From an uncultured Caulobacterales bacterium (lineage in GTDB: Bacteria; Pseudomonadota; Alphaproteobacteria; Caulobacterales; Maricaulaceae): 6,794 nt of DNA. Below are positions 5,820 to 6,794 of the stretch, piece by piece. Within the stretch, counting starts at the first letter, position 1, and each line of letters starts with the position of its first letter. The DNA is taken from assembly GCA_938007945.1 (NCBI GenBank), contig CALLME010000206.1, positions 1 through 6,794 on the forward strand, read 5' to 3'. The translations under genes were made by a program, and so were the position numbers. Below the pieces are notes generated by a model. The model saw nothing but the letters and a program-made list of their open reading frames with translations, was not told where the DNA came from and made no database searches.

Positions 5820-6794
5820 ATGAGCATGTTTAAAACCTTCTCCCTTTCCGCTGTTCTTTCGCTCGGAGTCTCGGCCTCTGCCTTTGCGCAGAACGTCCTT
5901 TTCAAAGACGCTAAAGTCGTCACAAATAGCGCCTCTGGTATTATCGAAAATGGCGATATTCTTATTCTTAACGGAAAAATCGCGGATATTGGCGCAAACC
6001 TCACAGCACCGTCAGCCGTCGAAACTATGAACGGCACAGGCAAATGGGTGACGCCTGGCTTATTTGCGCCCTTCTCTCAACTCGGTCTTGTCGAAGTTAG
6101 CTTAGAAGCCCGCACCAATGACGTCAGCGCAAATGAGTCGCCCTTGAGCGTCAGCAATCGCGCCGTGGATAGCTTTAATCCGAAATCCGCCATAATCGGC
6201 AATACGCGTGTCGAAGGCATTACCCATTTCATCGCCTCGCCTGGGACAGGTGAAAATATTTTCGGCGGCATTGGCCTTGTTGCAAATAGCTCTGGCGAAT
6301 TCGACTCTGTTGAAGATAAAGAGGCATTTGTTTTTGTCTCGCTTGGAGAACGCGGCGCAGATACGGCGGGCGGCTCACGCTCAGCCGCAGTCAACCAACT
6401 CCGCGCCGCACTTGATGATGCAGGCGCTTATCCATCCCGATACGATGGGCCAGAGGACGGCGATGCCCTCACGCGCCGCGATGCGGCCGCGCTTTACCGT
6501 GCCGCGCGCGGACAGCTCCCAATGCTCATCTCGGCTGATCGTGCGATAGATATTCTGAACATTATTGACATTAAAAAAGACTATGGCCTCGACGTGATTA
6601 TTGTCGGCGCAGCTGAAGGCTGGATGGTCGCAGAACAGTTAAAAGCAGCAGGGATCAAAGTCATGGTGGACCCGCAAGAAAACCTACCCGCGAGCTTTGA
6701 TAGCGTCGGCGCACGGCTTGATAATGTGGTGCTACTTGATAAGGCAGGCGTAGATTATGCCATCATGACACGCAGTGCAGATCTCTCACACAAT
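5820..6794 (+). CDS. secreted amidohydrolase-like paralogue with degenerate metal site, first 325 residues (3' end beyond the window)
   Basis: The frame is open from ATG 5820 to the right edge; only one nucleotide separates it from the upstream stop, so the two genes form an operon. Residues 1-23 are a Sec signal peptide (AFA cleavage before Q24), predicting a soluble periplasmic or secreted protein. The rest aligns by eye with the upstream amidohydrolase: NGDILILNGKIADIGA (44-59), KWVTPGLF (75-82), NIFGGIGLVAN (146-156) versus NLFGGRGVTLRN, and GGSR (184-187) versus PGSR. The metal ligands are gone: HSH becomes F85-S86-Q87, the K199 position is V, no His stands near 232-240, the HH pair becomes GA (263-264), and HSD becomes RSA (318-320). 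GENPKRVYG is absent. No stop or frameshift is seen, so it is a maintained gene rather than an obvious pseudogene. It may be a non-catalytic partner of the upstream enzyme or a divergent enzyme; this is inference. Confidence 0.88.
   Translation, partial: MSMFKTFSLSAVLSLGVSASAFAQNVLFKDAKVVTNSASGIIENGDILILNGKIADIGANLTAPSAVETMNGTGKWVTPGLFAPFSQLGLVEVSLEARTNDVSANESPLSVSNRAVDSFNPKSAIIGNTRVEGITHFIASPGTGENIFGGIGLVANSSGEFDSVEDKEAFVFVSLGERGADTAGGSRSAAVNQLRAALDDAGAYPSRYDGPEDGDALTRRDAAALYRAARGQLPMLISADRAIDILNIIDIKKDYGLDVIIVGAAEGWMVAEQLKAAGIKVMVDPQENLPASFDSVGARLDNVVLLDKAGVDYAIMTRSADLSHN

Noticed and set aside
6077..6549. Minus-strand 105-residue and plus-strand 113-residue ORFs inside the last gene
   Set aside because: Both are shadows of the second amidohydrolase-like frame, which has a signal peptide, ribosome binding site and homology to its neighbour.
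5820..6794. Second amidohydrolase-like gene as a decayed pseudogene
   Set aside because: The frame is open for 325 codons with a good ribosome binding site and signal peptide; ligand loss without frame damage suggests a maintained protein.

Overview
The window looks like chromosomal DNA from a moderate-GC alphaproteobacterium (about half GC by eye). A marine, polymer-degrading Hyphomonadaceae/Maricaulales-type bacterium fits best. This rests on the TonB receptor subtype, the RluD-type protein, a lipoprotein xylanase and a tandem pair of secreted amidohydrolases. The taxonomic call is inference; no rRNA or other taxonomic marker is present.

Layout. (1) Positions 1-1682, minus strand: the first 560 residues of a TonB-dependent outer-membrane receptor that runs off the left edge. 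It has a signal peptide, TonB-box-like segment, plug domain and part of the barrel. (2) 1683-1924: a divergent intergenic region with weak promoter candidates on both sides and a six-codon upstream ORF with a good ribosome binding site. (3) 1925-3004, plus strand: a complete RluA/RluD-family 23S rRNA pseudouridine synthase. (4) 3025-4224, minus strand, converging on rluD with a 20-nt gap: a complete GH10 endo-1,4-beta-xylanase-like lipoprotein with a ten-proline tether. (5) 4225-4423: a second divergent intergenic region with an AT-rich promoter zone and an interrupted inverted repeat. (6) 4424-5818 and 5820-6794, plus strand: a tightly coupled two-gene operon. Its first product is a lipoprotein amidohydrolase with metal ligands. 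Its second is a secreted paralogue, cut by the right edge, that has lost every recognisable metal ligand in the part visible.

How the genes fit together. The receptor, xylanase and amidohydrolase pair are all envelope proteins and suit a scavenging lifestyle (uptake, xylan cleavage, hydrolysis of amide or cyclic compounds). The sequence does not prove a shared pathway, since they lie in separate, divergently transcribed units. RluD is a housekeeping rRNA modification gene placed among them.

The most notable observation is the operon pairing an apparently active metallo-amidohydrolase with a metal-site-less paralogue. Changes in the sugar-binding region of the xylanase come next. No mobile elements, CRISPR arrays, tRNA or rRNA genes were seen. 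All genes read without internal stops or frameshifts.
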